From NCBI GenBank assembly GCA_016872725.1, contig VGZC01000033.1, positions 1 to 64,000 on the forward strand: 64,000 bases of DNA, given 5' to 3'. This DNA comes from Planctomycetota bacterium (GTDB lineage Bacteria > Planctomycetota > Planctomycetia > Pirellulales > Pirellulaceae). A program made the translations under genes and the position numbers. Every line of letters starts with the position of its first letter. Position 1 is the stretch's first letter. This document shows positions 19,540 through 28,087 of this stretch, in pieces. Under the pieces are notes generated by a model, which did not search any database, had not been told where the DNA came from, and saw only the letters and a program-made list of their open reading frames with translations.

Positions 19540-21204
19540 TTATCGCCGCCGTTCGTAGTATTCGCTCATCAACCGCATGCGGCGGATGTGATATCCGAAG
19601 ATGATCCCGGTAACGATGAGCACGGCGAGGAAGACGACGGCGTAGTGCGGCGGCACGGCCTCCGAGGGGCGCGCGGCGACCACGAGCAGGAACCCGATGA
19701 TCGAAGCGATCGTCATGTAGGCGGTCAGCCGAGCTCGAAAGAAGGCGACCGACACGACGATCAGCAGCGCGAAGCCCGAGAAGAGCGGACCGATCGGGCC
19801 GCGAGCCAGCAATAAGAGCCCGGTGAGGAACATCACGTCAAGCGTCGCCCAAAGGAAACCCGCGCGGCGCGACCCGTGTTCACGATCGAAGAGCGGCTGG
19901 AGGGCGAGCGAGCAGAGCGCCCAGAGCGCCATGATGCCCGTGAACTGAAAATGGTAGCGCCAATCCGAGCGGACCGTTTCCCAGCCCTGCGAGAAGAACC
20001 TCGCGTGCCGACCCAAATCGGCAAGTCCCAGCCCGATGAGATGGGCGCATACAGCCGGGAATCGCCGAGGCAACCGACGCAGGGTCGCCGCCATGCTGGT
20101 CGTCGCGATCGGAGGCGGCTCCCCGCGCAGATAGGCGTCCAGGTCCGTAACGACGTCGTCCGCCGTCGCGTATCGGCGATGGGGATCCTTTTCGAGGCAC
20201 TTGAGACAGATGCGCTGCAGCTCACGGGGAACGGACGCATTCAGTTTTCGGGGTGGTATCGGTTCGATCTCGACGACCTGCAGCCAAAGGTCCATCTGGT
20301 TCGCGGCCTGAAAGGGTGGACGGCCGGTCAGCATGGCGTAGAGGACGGCGCCGAGCGCATAGATGTCGGCCGGCTTGCCGATGCGGTGCGATTCGCCGCG
20401 CGCCTGTTCGGGCGCCATATATTGGAGCGTTCCGACGATCTGCCCCGTCGCCGTCAACTCGGGGCCGTCGTCGAGCCGTTTGGCGAGCCCGAAATCGGTG
20501 ATGCGGGGCTCGCCGTTTTCGTCGATCAGGATATTGGCCGGTTTGAGGTCGCGGTGGACGACCTGTCGGGAATGCGCGTGCGCCACGGCCGACGCGATCT
20601 TCTTGACGAGTTTCGCCGCTTCCTCGGGTTCGATCGGTTCGGAGGCAAGCCGTTCGGCGAGGCTTCGGCCGTCGATCAGAGGCATCGTGTAGTAATGGAC
20701 GCCGTCCAGCTCGCCGATCTCATGGACGGCGACGATTCCCGAATGATCGATGCGCGCGGCCGACTCGGCCTCCGTCTGGAACCGCCTGATCGTCGATCGG
20801 TCGGCGAGCGGCCCGCTCAGGATCATCTTGAGCGCGACGACCCGATTGAGCCGCCGATGCCGAGCTCGGTATACGACGCCCATGCCGCCGCGGGCGATTT
20901 CGGAGAGCAGCTCGTAATCTCCGAAGGACCGGCATGCTCCGCGGGGCGGATCGGGGTCGGTGTCCCCGGCGTCCGGGGCACCCAGCGCGCAGGTCGGCGC
21001 GTCGAGCCGCCGGTCGGTGGGCGGCTTCCGTTCCCAGCCCCTCCGATTCGCGGCCTGGTCGCGCATCGCGCGGTGCGCGGCGAAGAAGGCGGACAATTCA
21101 CCGGCGAGTTCCGGGTACCGCGCCAGGACCGCGTCGCGATCGACGGGCGCGCCTTCCTCCTCCGCAGCGAGGATCTCCGCGATGACGGGGCCGAGGGATA
21201 ACAT
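19540..21204 (-). CDS. Membrane-anchored Ser/Thr protein kinase
   Basis: A 554-residue Hanks-type kinase. After a helical N-terminal segment (about 1-95), the kinase domain (about 96-360) has the glycine loop IARGGMGVVYRARH, the lysine in VVALKMI, the catalytic loop HRDLKPANIL, DFGLA and the APE motif in YMAPEQARG. All key residues are present, so it should be active. The C-terminal part has four or more hydrophobic segments (about 410-545). The ATG at 21204 is preferred over an upstream extension that overlaps the DUF1501 gene. Planctomycetes encode many such kinases; the target is unknown. Confidence 0.9.
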   Translation of the reverse strand: MLSLGPVIAEILAAEEEGAPVDRDAVLARYPELAGELSAFFAAHRAMRDQAANRRGWERKPPTDRRLDAPTCALGAPDAGDTDPDPPRGACRSFGDYELLSEIARGGMGVVYRARHRRLNRVVALKMILSGPLADRSTIRRFQTEAESAARIDHSGIVAVHEIGELDGVHYYTMPLIDGRSLAERLASEPIEPEEAAKLVKKIASAVAHAHSRQVVHRDLKPANILIDENGEPRITDFGLAKRLDDGPELTATGQIVGTLQYMAPEQARGESHRIGKPADIYALGAVLYAMLTGRPPFQAANQMDLWLQVVEIEPIPPRKLNASVPRELQRICLKCLEKDPHRRYATADDVVTDLDAYLRGEPPPIATTSMAATLRRLPRRFPAVCAHLIGLGLADLGRHARFFSQGWETVRSDWRYHFQFTGIMALWALCSLALQPLFDREHGSRRAGFLWATLDVMFLTGLLLLARGPIGPLFSGFALLIVVSVAFFRARLTAYMTIASIIGFLLVVAARPSEAVPPHYAVVFLAVLIVTGIIFGYHIRRMRLMSEYYERRR

Positions 21205-21298
21205 AAATGTGTCACGTCGCCGGACACCGCGGATGGCGGTCGTCGGATCGCGTTGGGCAAAGCCGCCCGGCGATGGGGTACATCGCTCGGCGCCCCGC

Positions 21299-22552
21299 CT
21301 ATGCCAGCAGGTCGACACCCGGGAACGACGCACCCAAGACCGATTCGCTCGATACGCCCAGCCAACCATCCAGGAGCGTTCCGTAGACCGACCGGAAATC
21401 GACGGTGTGCTTGAGGCTTCCGCCTCCCCCGCCCTGCAAGTCGGTCAGGCTGGGATGCGTGCCGTGGACGCCCGCCTTGAGTTTCGAGCCGAACAGGAAC
21501 ATGGCGGCGGCCGCGCCGTGATCGGTGCCTTCGCTTCCGTTCTCCTTGACCCGCCTGCCGAACTCGCTCATCGTGATCGTCACGACCCGGTCGGCCTGGC
21601 CCTGCTGGGCCAGATCGTTTTGGAACGCGAAGATCGCGTCGTTCAATTGGGTCATGAGCGTATCGTGGCGTTGGCGTTGGCCGCGGTGCGTGTCGAATCC
21701 GCCGATCGACGTCCAATAGACACGGGTCCCGAGTCCGCCTGAAACGAGTCCGGCGATGACGCGCAGGTTCCGGCCGAGTCCCGTCGTCGGGTAATCGACT
21801 TTCGACGCGTAGGACGAGGCGAGCCGTCGGATTCGGGCGCTCGCGTCGTTCGCGACGGCCGACGCCCGCGCGATCCACTCGACGCTCCCCGGAGCGCCCT
21901 CGGGAACGGACTGGCTCATCGCCTTGTACAATTCGGCCCGACGCGGATCGTTGCGATCGCCCCGGTATCGGAACGACTGCGGATCATTGAAACAAACGGC
22001 CGCCTGGATCTTGCCGCTCAGCGACAACGGCGATTTCTCGGTTCCCACCGCGATCATCGGAATCTGATCGCGGTGTTCGCCCAGACACGCGTCGCAGGCT
22101 CGGCCCAGCCAACCCGAGCCGACGTCGCGGCCCTTCGGGTCGGCCGCGAACCAGATCTCGGTCGCCGTGAAATGGCTGTAGTTCGTGTTCGGATAGCCCA
22201 CGCCCGGAACGGCCGCGAACGCGCCTTGATCGAGGAGTTCCTTCCAGCCCTTCAGATTCGGGTGCAGGCCCAGTTCCTCATTGATCTTGAGCACCTGGTC
22301 GTCGGCGATCCGAGTCGCCTGACGAACTTTCGCGTATTCCTCATGGCCGTACGGAACCAGCGCGCTGATCGCGTCATGGCCGCCGGATAACTGGACCACG
22401 ACCAAGACCCGGTCCGCCGATTCGGCCGGCTCGGGCGCCGCGGCGGCCGTTCGGAGGACGAACTCCGGAATCGCCGCTCCCACGCCGATCGCTCCCAAAC
22501 CGCGAGCCAAGAATGCACGACGAGATCCGGAATCCAAGAACGACCGCGACAT
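21299..22552 (-). CDS. Tat-exported DUF1501 protein
   Basis: A 417-residue protein of the DUF1501 family, related to sulfatase/alkaline phosphatase folds and very frequent in planctomycetes. The N-terminus SRRAFLARGLGAIGVGAA is a twin-arginine signal. Family stretches include VVVQLSGGHDAISALVP, GVGYPNTNYSHFTATEIW, GGFDTHRGQ and TMSEFGRRVKENGSEGTDHG. It is downstream of the DUF1800 gene on the same strand, 163 bases away; the pair DUF1800-DUF1501 is conserved across many phyla and the two proteins probably work together outside the cytoplasm. Exact activity is unknown. Confidence 0.9.
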   Translation of the reverse strand: MSRSFLDSGSRRAFLARGLGAIGVGAAIPEFVLRTAAAAPEPAESADRVLVVVQLSGGHDAISALVPYGHEEYAKVRQATRIADDQVLKINEELGLHPNLKGWKELLDQGAFAAVPGVGYPNTNYSHFTATEIWFAADPKGRDVGSGWLGRACDACLGEHRDQIPMIAVGTEKSPLSLSGKIQAAVCFNDPQSFRYRGDRNDPRRAELYKAMSQSVPEGAPGSVEWIARASAVANDASARIRRLASSYASKVDYPTTGLGRNLRVIAGLVSGGLGTRVYWTSIGGFDTHRGQRQRHDTLMTQLNDAIFAFQNDLAQQGQADRVVTITMSEFGRRVKENGSEGTDHGAAAAMFLFGSKLKAGVHGTHPSLTDLQGGGGGSLKHTVDFRSVYGTLLDGWLGVSSESVLGASFPGVDLLA

Positions 22553-22669
22553 GATCCGATTCCTCGCTTACAGGTTCACTCGATCGAATGCGTTCCCACA
22601 ACCTATCGAAAACCGCCTCGCATCGATCGTCGGCGGCCGATCGGACGTTTTTCACGCACCGGACACTTC

Positions 22670-22734
22670 GCTGACCTCAGTATTTGGCTTACCCGGTATT
22701 TGGCTGACCCGGCCTCTAGCTGACCTGGTATTCG
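22670..22734. repeat. Four degenerate 16-bp tandem units at the end of the DUF1800 gene
   Basis: Units start at 22670, 22687, 22703 and 22719 with consensus GCTGACCCGGTATTTG. The last unit covers the stop codon and final codons of the DUF1800 gene; the other three lie in the gap before DUF1501. This looks like local tandem duplication of the gene's 3' end. Confidence 0.75.
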
Positions 22735-24704
22735 GGGCTGCCGAGCAGCATGACGACGATCGCCTTCAGCCTGGCGTTGATCTCGTCCCGCCGAACGGTC
22801 CATTCGGAGGATGGGGGGATTTCGCCCAGGAAGTCGATCATCGCCTTGCGCTTGTCGGCTCCGATATCCAGGACGAGGCATCGGCGAATCAGATGGTCCA
22901 CCACCTCCTCCGCCGAACGGAACTCCGCGCCGTCCGTGAGTGTCGCGAGGATATCGACGTTGCGCTGGTCGACGAGTTCGGCGACGAAGTTGTATCGGTC
23001 GAGCAGTTGCTTGGAGGTGATCCATGCTTGGCCTTCGTCCCAGCCCGCCACATTGGGCGGCTCGAACAAGGCATGCCCGGCGGTCTGGCACGCCGCGTCG
23101 ATCCGCGCGTAATCGACATCCTTGATCCCGAGCGTCTTGATCGTACCGACCATCAGCTCGGCCGGACTCTTGATGTGCGCCGCGCGGGCTTCGGCTCCGT
23201 AAAACTCCTCGGACATGAACAGATTGCGCAGCATGGGCCTCAGTTCGTAGTTGTTCGACCGCAACACATGGGCGATCGCATCGATCGTCTCGGGCTTGGG
23301 ATTGCGGTGAACGAAGAACTCGAACAGCTTTTTTGAGACATAGTTGGCCGTTGACGGATGCTGCAGCAGGATATCGACCACCTCGTCGCCGCTCCAGTTC
23401 CCCTTCTTCCCCAAGACGTCCTTGGGCGTTTCGTCGTAGCGGGATCCCAGGAACCGAAACTGGCCGGTCGGCGCGTCGTACGTATAGCCGGTGAGCGCGC
23501 GGGACGCCTCGCGGACGTCGTTCTCCGAATACCCGTTGGGCTTGTGATTGGCGCTGTTCTCCTCGCCGATCGAAAACAGTTCCTGAAGTTCCCGGCCGAG
23601 GTTTTCGTTCCCGTTTCCCTTGCGGTTCGTGTGGTTATCGAGATAGCGGATCATCGCCGGATCCTGGACGATCCCGTGCAAGAGGCCGTTGAATTGGTCG
23701 GCGTACCGGCGGAACAGTTGGTTTTGGGAATGGACGAGATAGGGGTCGTTGAAGTCGCGGAAGTTGACGGCGAAGTGGTCGTGCCAGAACAGGGTCAGTT
23801 TTTCCTCGAGCGGCCTGGGGGACTCGACCATGCGCCGGATCCACCATTTCCGCATGTCGGCGATCTGGTTACGGAAATTGCGGCGCTGACGCTGTTGGAG
23901 TTCCTGCCTCGCCATGCCGGAGAGATACTGTTCGTACGCGGGCCCGCGCGACTGCGGCCGGACGTCCAGTTCCAGATTGGCCGTCGGTCGCTCGTGGTAC
24001 TCGACGACGTACTGTACGGCCTTGTACATGCCCATATCGACGAGCGCCTGGATTTCGCTCGGCGTACCGCCGAATCCGGCGCGGGCGAGCAGGTGGCGGG
24101 CCTTTTCGTAGTCCCAGTCCTTCGACGGAATCAACTTGAGTCCGCCGAGCAGGTCGGCTTCGAGCGTCGCGACGGTGTCCATCGCCTCGTTCAGTTTTCC
24201 CGATTGCTCGGCGACCTGCCGTTTCGCATTCTCGACCGCCTCGGTCGCCTGTTTTTCGGCATCGGTCGCGGCGGCCGCCTTGTCGGCCTTGGGCTTGTCA
24301 TCGGGTGCGGCGTTCGCCGCCTCGCGCGCCGCGTTCGCCGCCTTCGAGGCTTCGGCGAGCCGGCTCTGATTGCGGCCCAATTCGCCTCGGCCCTTTTCCA
24401 AGGCCGATTCGAGATTCCAGGATTCCCGCATCGCGTCGAAGAGTCTGGATGCTTGTTCGCGCCGCGCGGCGTCATTCGCGGCGCGCGCCCGAGCCCGCTC
24501 TTGATTGGCTTTGGCCTGTTTCGCCTCTTTTGGTTTCACGGCCTTCGGAGCGTCGTTGGCCTTTTCGGCTTCGTCCGTTTTCCCTTGCTTCGGTTTCCCC
24601 TCCTCCTGTCCAACGACGGATCGATCGACGATCGGGGAGAGGGCCAGGCAGCCGCCAAGAATGACCGCCGAGAGGGCCCGCGAAAGATGGAGGAGTTTCC
24701 GCAT
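22716..24704 (-). CDS. Exported DUF1800 protein
   Basis: A 662-residue protein. A signal peptide (MRKLLHLSRALSAVILGGCLA) is followed by a long Lys/Ala/Glu-rich, probably coiled-coil region (about 35-190) and then the DUF1800 domain. Family stretches are ARHLLARAGFGGTPSEIQ, EEKLTLFWHDHFAV, NENLGRELQELFSIG, EASRALTGYTYD and FEPPNVAGWDEGQAWI. The coiled-coil insert before the domain is larger than in most members. The ATG at 24704 has GGAG seven bases upstream. It precedes a DUF1501 gene in the usual pairing. The four 16-bp repeats begin over its stop codon. Confidence 0.9.
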   Translation of the reverse strand: MRKLLHLSRALSAVILGGCLALSPIVDRSVVGQEEGKPKQGKTDEAEKANDAPKAVKPKEAKQAKANQERARARAANDAARREQASRLFDAMRESWNLESALEKGRGELGRNQSRLAEASKAANAAREAANAAPDDKPKADKAAAATDAEKQATEAVENAKRQVAEQSGKLNEAMDTVATLEADLLGGLKLIPSKDWDYEKARHLLARAGFGGTPSEIQALVDMGMYKAVQYVVEYHERPTANLELDVRPQSRGPAYEQYLSGMARQELQQRQRRNFRNQIADMRKWWIRRMVESPRPLEEKLTLFWHDHFAVNFRDFNDPYLVHSQNQLFRRYADQFNGLLHGIVQDPAMIRYLDNHTNRKGNGNENLGRELQELFSIGEENSANHKPNGYSENDVREASRALTGYTYDAPTGQFRFLGSRYDETPKDVLGKKGNWSGDEVVDILLQHPSTANYVSKKLFEFFVHRNPKPETIDAIAHVLRSNNYELRPMLRNLFMSEEFYGAEARAAHIKSPAELMVGTIKTLGIKDVDYARIDAACQTAGHALFEPPNVAGWDEGQAWITSKQLLDRYNFVAELVDQRNVDILATLTDGAEFRSAEEVVDHLIRRCLVLDIGADKRKAMIDFLGEIPPSSEWTVRRDEINARLKAIVVMLLGSPEYQVS

Positions 24705-25150
24705 GGGCGCGCTCCACGATGAAAGGCCTGTGTCACACCCGATCCAAACCCAAGCCGGACCGGGCACAGGCGGTCGGCTCCAAGGTAGCCGGTTCCCATC
24801 CGTCCCGCAATAGAAACCGCGCATTCCCCTGGATTCGGACCGTTTGGACGCGCGCCCCACGGGGGGGCGGCGCGCGCTCACGGCTCGCGAGCCGTTTCGC
24901 CCGGTTCGGGCAACCCGGAATTCGTGGCTCGACGAGGGTGGCGATCCCAACTGTCCGGTTCGCGCCGAGTGACACGAGTGCGTCATCGACCTGGTCCGAT
25001 TCGGGGAAAAGCGACCGATCTTGGGGCAAGTCCATTGTCCGATCGGAGGATCGCGCCGAGCATTCCCGTGGTTGGCCGCGGGTGCGGGTCCGCTTCGGTT
25101 CGTGGTCCGTCGCGACGCGGCGCATGCCCTCGAGGGAAAGGAGTCGGAAG
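24705..25150. other. Divergent intergenic region
   Basis: About 445 bases between the DUF1800 gene (minus) and the PEP-CTERM gene (plus). It should hold both promoters, but I find no clear match to the housekeeping consensus, and no gene or hairpin with a T-run. Confidence 0.5.
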
Positions 25151-26104
25151 ATGGTTGGAACATGGAAACGGACTCGAATCACGCGTCGGTCGGCCGCGGC
25201 GGGACTTGCCGGCATCGCGGCCGTCTTGTTCGGCGGCCATCGCGCGTCGCGCGCCGATCTGGTGATCGCTCAGCTGAATTCGGCCCACCACGTGACGTTC
25301 GACGCGGCCGTTCCTGACGTGCTCGCCGGGCCCTTCGCGGGGCTCGGACTCGATCCTCTGCCTCAGCCCGGACAACTCGATTCGGACTCGTGGGCCGTAC
25401 TTGGGCTGAAGGACGGCGATTCGGCGTTCGGCGGAAGCCACGCGGCGGGCGCGTTCGCGCGGGGGACCAGCGCGGGGCAGGTGGCGACGGGCGGCATGTA
25501 CGCTTTCGGATCGGCCGTCGATCGTTGGCTGGGCATCCAGCCCACCTCGCTGGACTTCACGCCGGGCAGCGTCCTGCTTCGTGCGCGCAACGCGACCGGC
25601 TCGACGGTCGGCCGTTTTGAAGTCGCGTACGATCTGCGCTATCTGAACGACCAACCGCGGGCCACCGGGATTCGTTTCGGATACGCCATCGATGGGGGCC
25701 CCTTCGTCGATCTCGCGCCGCTCGCGTTCGTGACGCCGCTCGGGCCGGATGCGTCGCCCGGTTGGAAGACCGTTGGCCGCAGCGCGGTGATCGACGGCCT
25801 GATCCCCGATGTCGGTCGGCTCTACTTGCGTTGGCTCGGAGACGACTTCGGCGGAACGGGCGCGCGCGATGAAATCGGCATCGACAACCTGTCGCTTGCC
25901 TTCTCGCCGCTCGTCGTGTCCCCCGAGCCCGCCTCGTGGGTCCTCTTCTCAGCCGGCGTTCCCGCCTTCTGGCTCGCCTCGCGAGGCTCGAACCGAAAGG
26001 TCTCGACCATCGCCCGGTCGCGTTCGGCGAACCGCTCCGCCAGATCGGTCTGCACCGTGAATGTCAGGCCGACTCGCCGCCCCTGTTCATCCGACAAATG
26101 GTAA
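25151..26104 (+). CDS. PEP-CTERM secreted protein with an abnormal C-terminal tail
   Basis: A 317-residue exported protein. A signal peptide (AAAGLAGIAAVLFGGHRASRA) is followed by a beta-rich domain without a named family. A PEP-CTERM sorting signal follows: PEPASW, a hydrophobic stretch (VLFSAGVPAFWLA) and basic residues, ending at about 26000. Such signals are cut by exosortase. The normal protein should end here, yet the frame runs on for about 35 more residues of non-conserved sequence, antisense to the convergent gene. AGGAG lies seven bases before the ATG. The tail suggests loss of the original stop codon by deletion. Confidence 0.75.
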   Translation: MVGTWKRTRITRRSAAAGLAGIAAVLFGGHRASRADLVIAQLNSAHHVTFDAAVPDVLAGPFAGLGLDPLPQPGQLDSDSWAVLGLKDGDSAFGGSHAAGAFARGTSAGQVATGGMYAFGSAVDRWLGIQPTSLDFTPGSVLLRARNATGSTVGRFEVAYDLRYLNDQPRATGIRFGYAIDGGPFVDLAPLAFVTPLGPDASPGWKTVGRSAVIDGLIPDVGRLYLRWLGDDFGGTGARDEIGIDNLSLAFSPLVVSPEPASWVLFSAGVPAFWLASRGSNRKVSTIARSRSANRSARSVCTVNVRPTRRPCSSDKW

Positions 26105-27384
26105 TAGACCCATTGCATCGACACGTCCGAAACCATGCCGGTCGCCGTGACGCGGAGCACGCGGACGCCGTCGCTTGACTTGCCCTCGGCGCTGTCGACG
26201 ACCTGCCCCGAATGGGCCTTGAGCGCCTGGATCGCTTCCTCCTGGAACGGCCTCAGCGCGAGGGTCTTTCCGGGCGGACCGTCGGCGAGCGGTGTAACGA
26301 CGAGCTGTCCGACGAGCGAGCCGTCGTCGAAGAGGCGGAGCACCATCGAGTCGTGCCGGTCGACGATCACGCGCCATCCCTCGTCGTGCACGAGCGAGAA
26401 CGCGCCTTCACGGCTCACGACACGAACCAACCGTCCGGCGTCGCTCATGCCGACGTCGAGCCGGCCGATCGCCTCATCGGACAATTCGGCGATCGGCGTC
26501 GCATGGGATTGGGAAACCACGCGCAGCCGGGCCGTCAGTTCCAGGCCGGGCTGCGTGTCGCTGATGTCGCGGTCTTCCTTGAGCGACACGGCGAGCCAAA
26601 CCACGTCGCGCGCCGCGAGATCGAAATTGACCTTCGCTTCCAGTTCGATGCGGGTTCCCGAACCGTCCGCCCGCCCCGTCACCTCACCGGTGATCTCGAT
26701 CAGCGCCACACCCCGCTCGATCCGCCGGAACGTCGCGCGCGTGTCGCACACGGTCACTCGGCTCAAACCCAGGAAGGCCGCCATCGTGTCCGCATCGATG
26801 TCCCACGATTCACCGATACGCACCGGCCGGATCGGCAGCAAGCGAGGCACGGCCAACGTGCAACCGGGCACGTCGAGCAGGTCCAATTCGGAGCGAGTGA
26901 GCGGTCGACCGGGCGCGGCGAACGTGAGATGCGCGCCGCGCAGCGTCGCGAGCACGAGCCGTTGTTGTTCCGAAAGCGTCTGCCGGCTCACCTGGTCGCG
27001 GATCCGGGACTCGACCTGCGCCGATCGATAAAAGCGGGCGGCGTGGATCGCATCCCCGCCGCTTTCCCCCAATCGCCGTTCGCCAAAGGTCTGCTCGCCC
27101 CGCAACGTCACCGGAGACCGCCGCTCGCCTTGTTCGGCCGCATTCCATTTCATCTCACCCTGGGCTTCGAGCACCACGTGATGCACGCGACAGATTCCGG
27201 GTTCCGCCACAGTCAACTCGATCGGCGCCGATGGGCCGTCCCCCGGTTCCGCCCAAATGAAACCTCCGAGCGCCAAAACAACTATGGACGCTAGCAAGCC
27301 GATCCGTACACTGGATTCCCAACGCGCGGCGATCGTCCGCACGTTCCGAATACGCCACCGAGTCGGGCGGGCAGGGGCGTTCAT
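25822..27384 (-). CDS. Exported protein of unknown function with an abnormal C-terminal tail
   Basis: About 520 residues with a signal-anchor segment (VRIGLLASIVVLALGGFIWA) near residue 35. The mature part is beta-rich and ends in a region (ADGPPGKTLALRPFQEEAIQAL...LAERFAERDRAMVETFRFEP) that looks like the end of a domain for lipid or protein binding, but I cannot name the family. After FRFEP, near 25987, about 50 Ser/Pro/Lys-rich residues follow; these are antisense to the PEP-CTERM gene and look unnatural. The ATG at 27384 was chosen just before the signal; a longer open frame upstream is not protein-like. Confidence 0.65.
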   Translation of the reverse strand: MNAPARPTRWRIRNVRTIAARWESSVRIGLLASIVVLALGGFIWAEPGDGPSAPIELTVAEPGICRVHHVVLEAQGEMKWNAAEQGERRSPVTLRGEQTFGERRLGESGGDAIHAARFYRSAQVESRIRDQVSRQTLSEQQRLVLATLRGAHLTFAAPGRPLTRSELDLLDVPGCTLAVPRLLPIRPVRIGESWDIDADTMAAFLGLSRVTVCDTRATFRRIERGVALIEITGEVTGRADGSGTRIELEAKVNFDLAARDVVWLAVSLKEDRDISDTQPGLELTARLRVVSQSHATPIAELSDEAIGRLDVGMSDAGRLVRVVSREGAFSLVHDEGWRVIVDRHDSMVLRLFDDGSLVGQLVVTPLADGPPGKTLALRPFQEEAIQALKAHSGQVVDSAEGKSSDGVRVLRVTATGMVSDVSMQWVYYHLSDEQGRRVGLTFTVQTDLAERFAERDRAMVETFRFEPREASQKAGTPAEKRTHEAGSGDTTSGEKASDRLSMPISSRAPVPPKSSPSQRK

Positions 27385-28087
27385 GCGGTACCCGGCCCCA
27401 TGCGACGGGCCTACTCCCGAACCGGACGCCGGAAAGGTCAAGGACGGCGACTCAGGTGCGAATATCTGCCGGCTGGAAGGCCGGGAAGCGAACGACATGG
27501 AAGGGTCCCTCGCGATCGTACCGAACTCGACGCCGCGCGTGCGGCTTTCGAATCTCGTCGTCCAGCGGCCGGGTCGGATTTCAGTGAATTCCACGTCGTG
27601 CGCCCGCTCGCGCCGCGCGACGAAACGAAAAACGCCGTTTCGGCGTCTCATTTTGATACAGGAGCTCCGTCCGTGGGACGACGATCCGTTTTCCTCGATC
27701 GAGCGCGAACCCGAGATTCGGTCGCGCGTCCATGTGATCTGGGGTATCTGTCGGCACGGGCGGGACACACTGCGACGACCGGACGCGAAGACGGGTATCT
27801 ACCGAAACATTCGGCACGAAAAGGGTTTAGATAGGAACTCGCGAGGTCGAAAAATCGGGTTCGCGGCGAACACAATGGAACGAGGACGCGTATTCACGGG
27901 TGGATTCGCAGGCCCGGGACTGCGGCGCCCGAAATTTCGGCGCGGAAATTGCCGTTCGGTTTCGTTCGACTTGGTTCCGTGTCGACTTCGTGCGGGCAAC
28001 GCGATTCAGACGGGATTGAAGAACCGAGTATCGGTGGGAACAGGGCATGGCTAGAGATGGGTGGAGAAGGAAGAGGCACAGAGGAAG
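27385..28087. other. Long divergent intergenic region upstream of the HTH-sigma gene
   Basis: About 700 bases without a gene I can support. It contains a small perfect hairpin, ACGCCG-TTT-CGGCGT at 27632-27646, followed by CTCATTTT, a weak terminator candidate on the plus strand. No clear promoter was found for either flanking gene. Confidence 0.5.
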
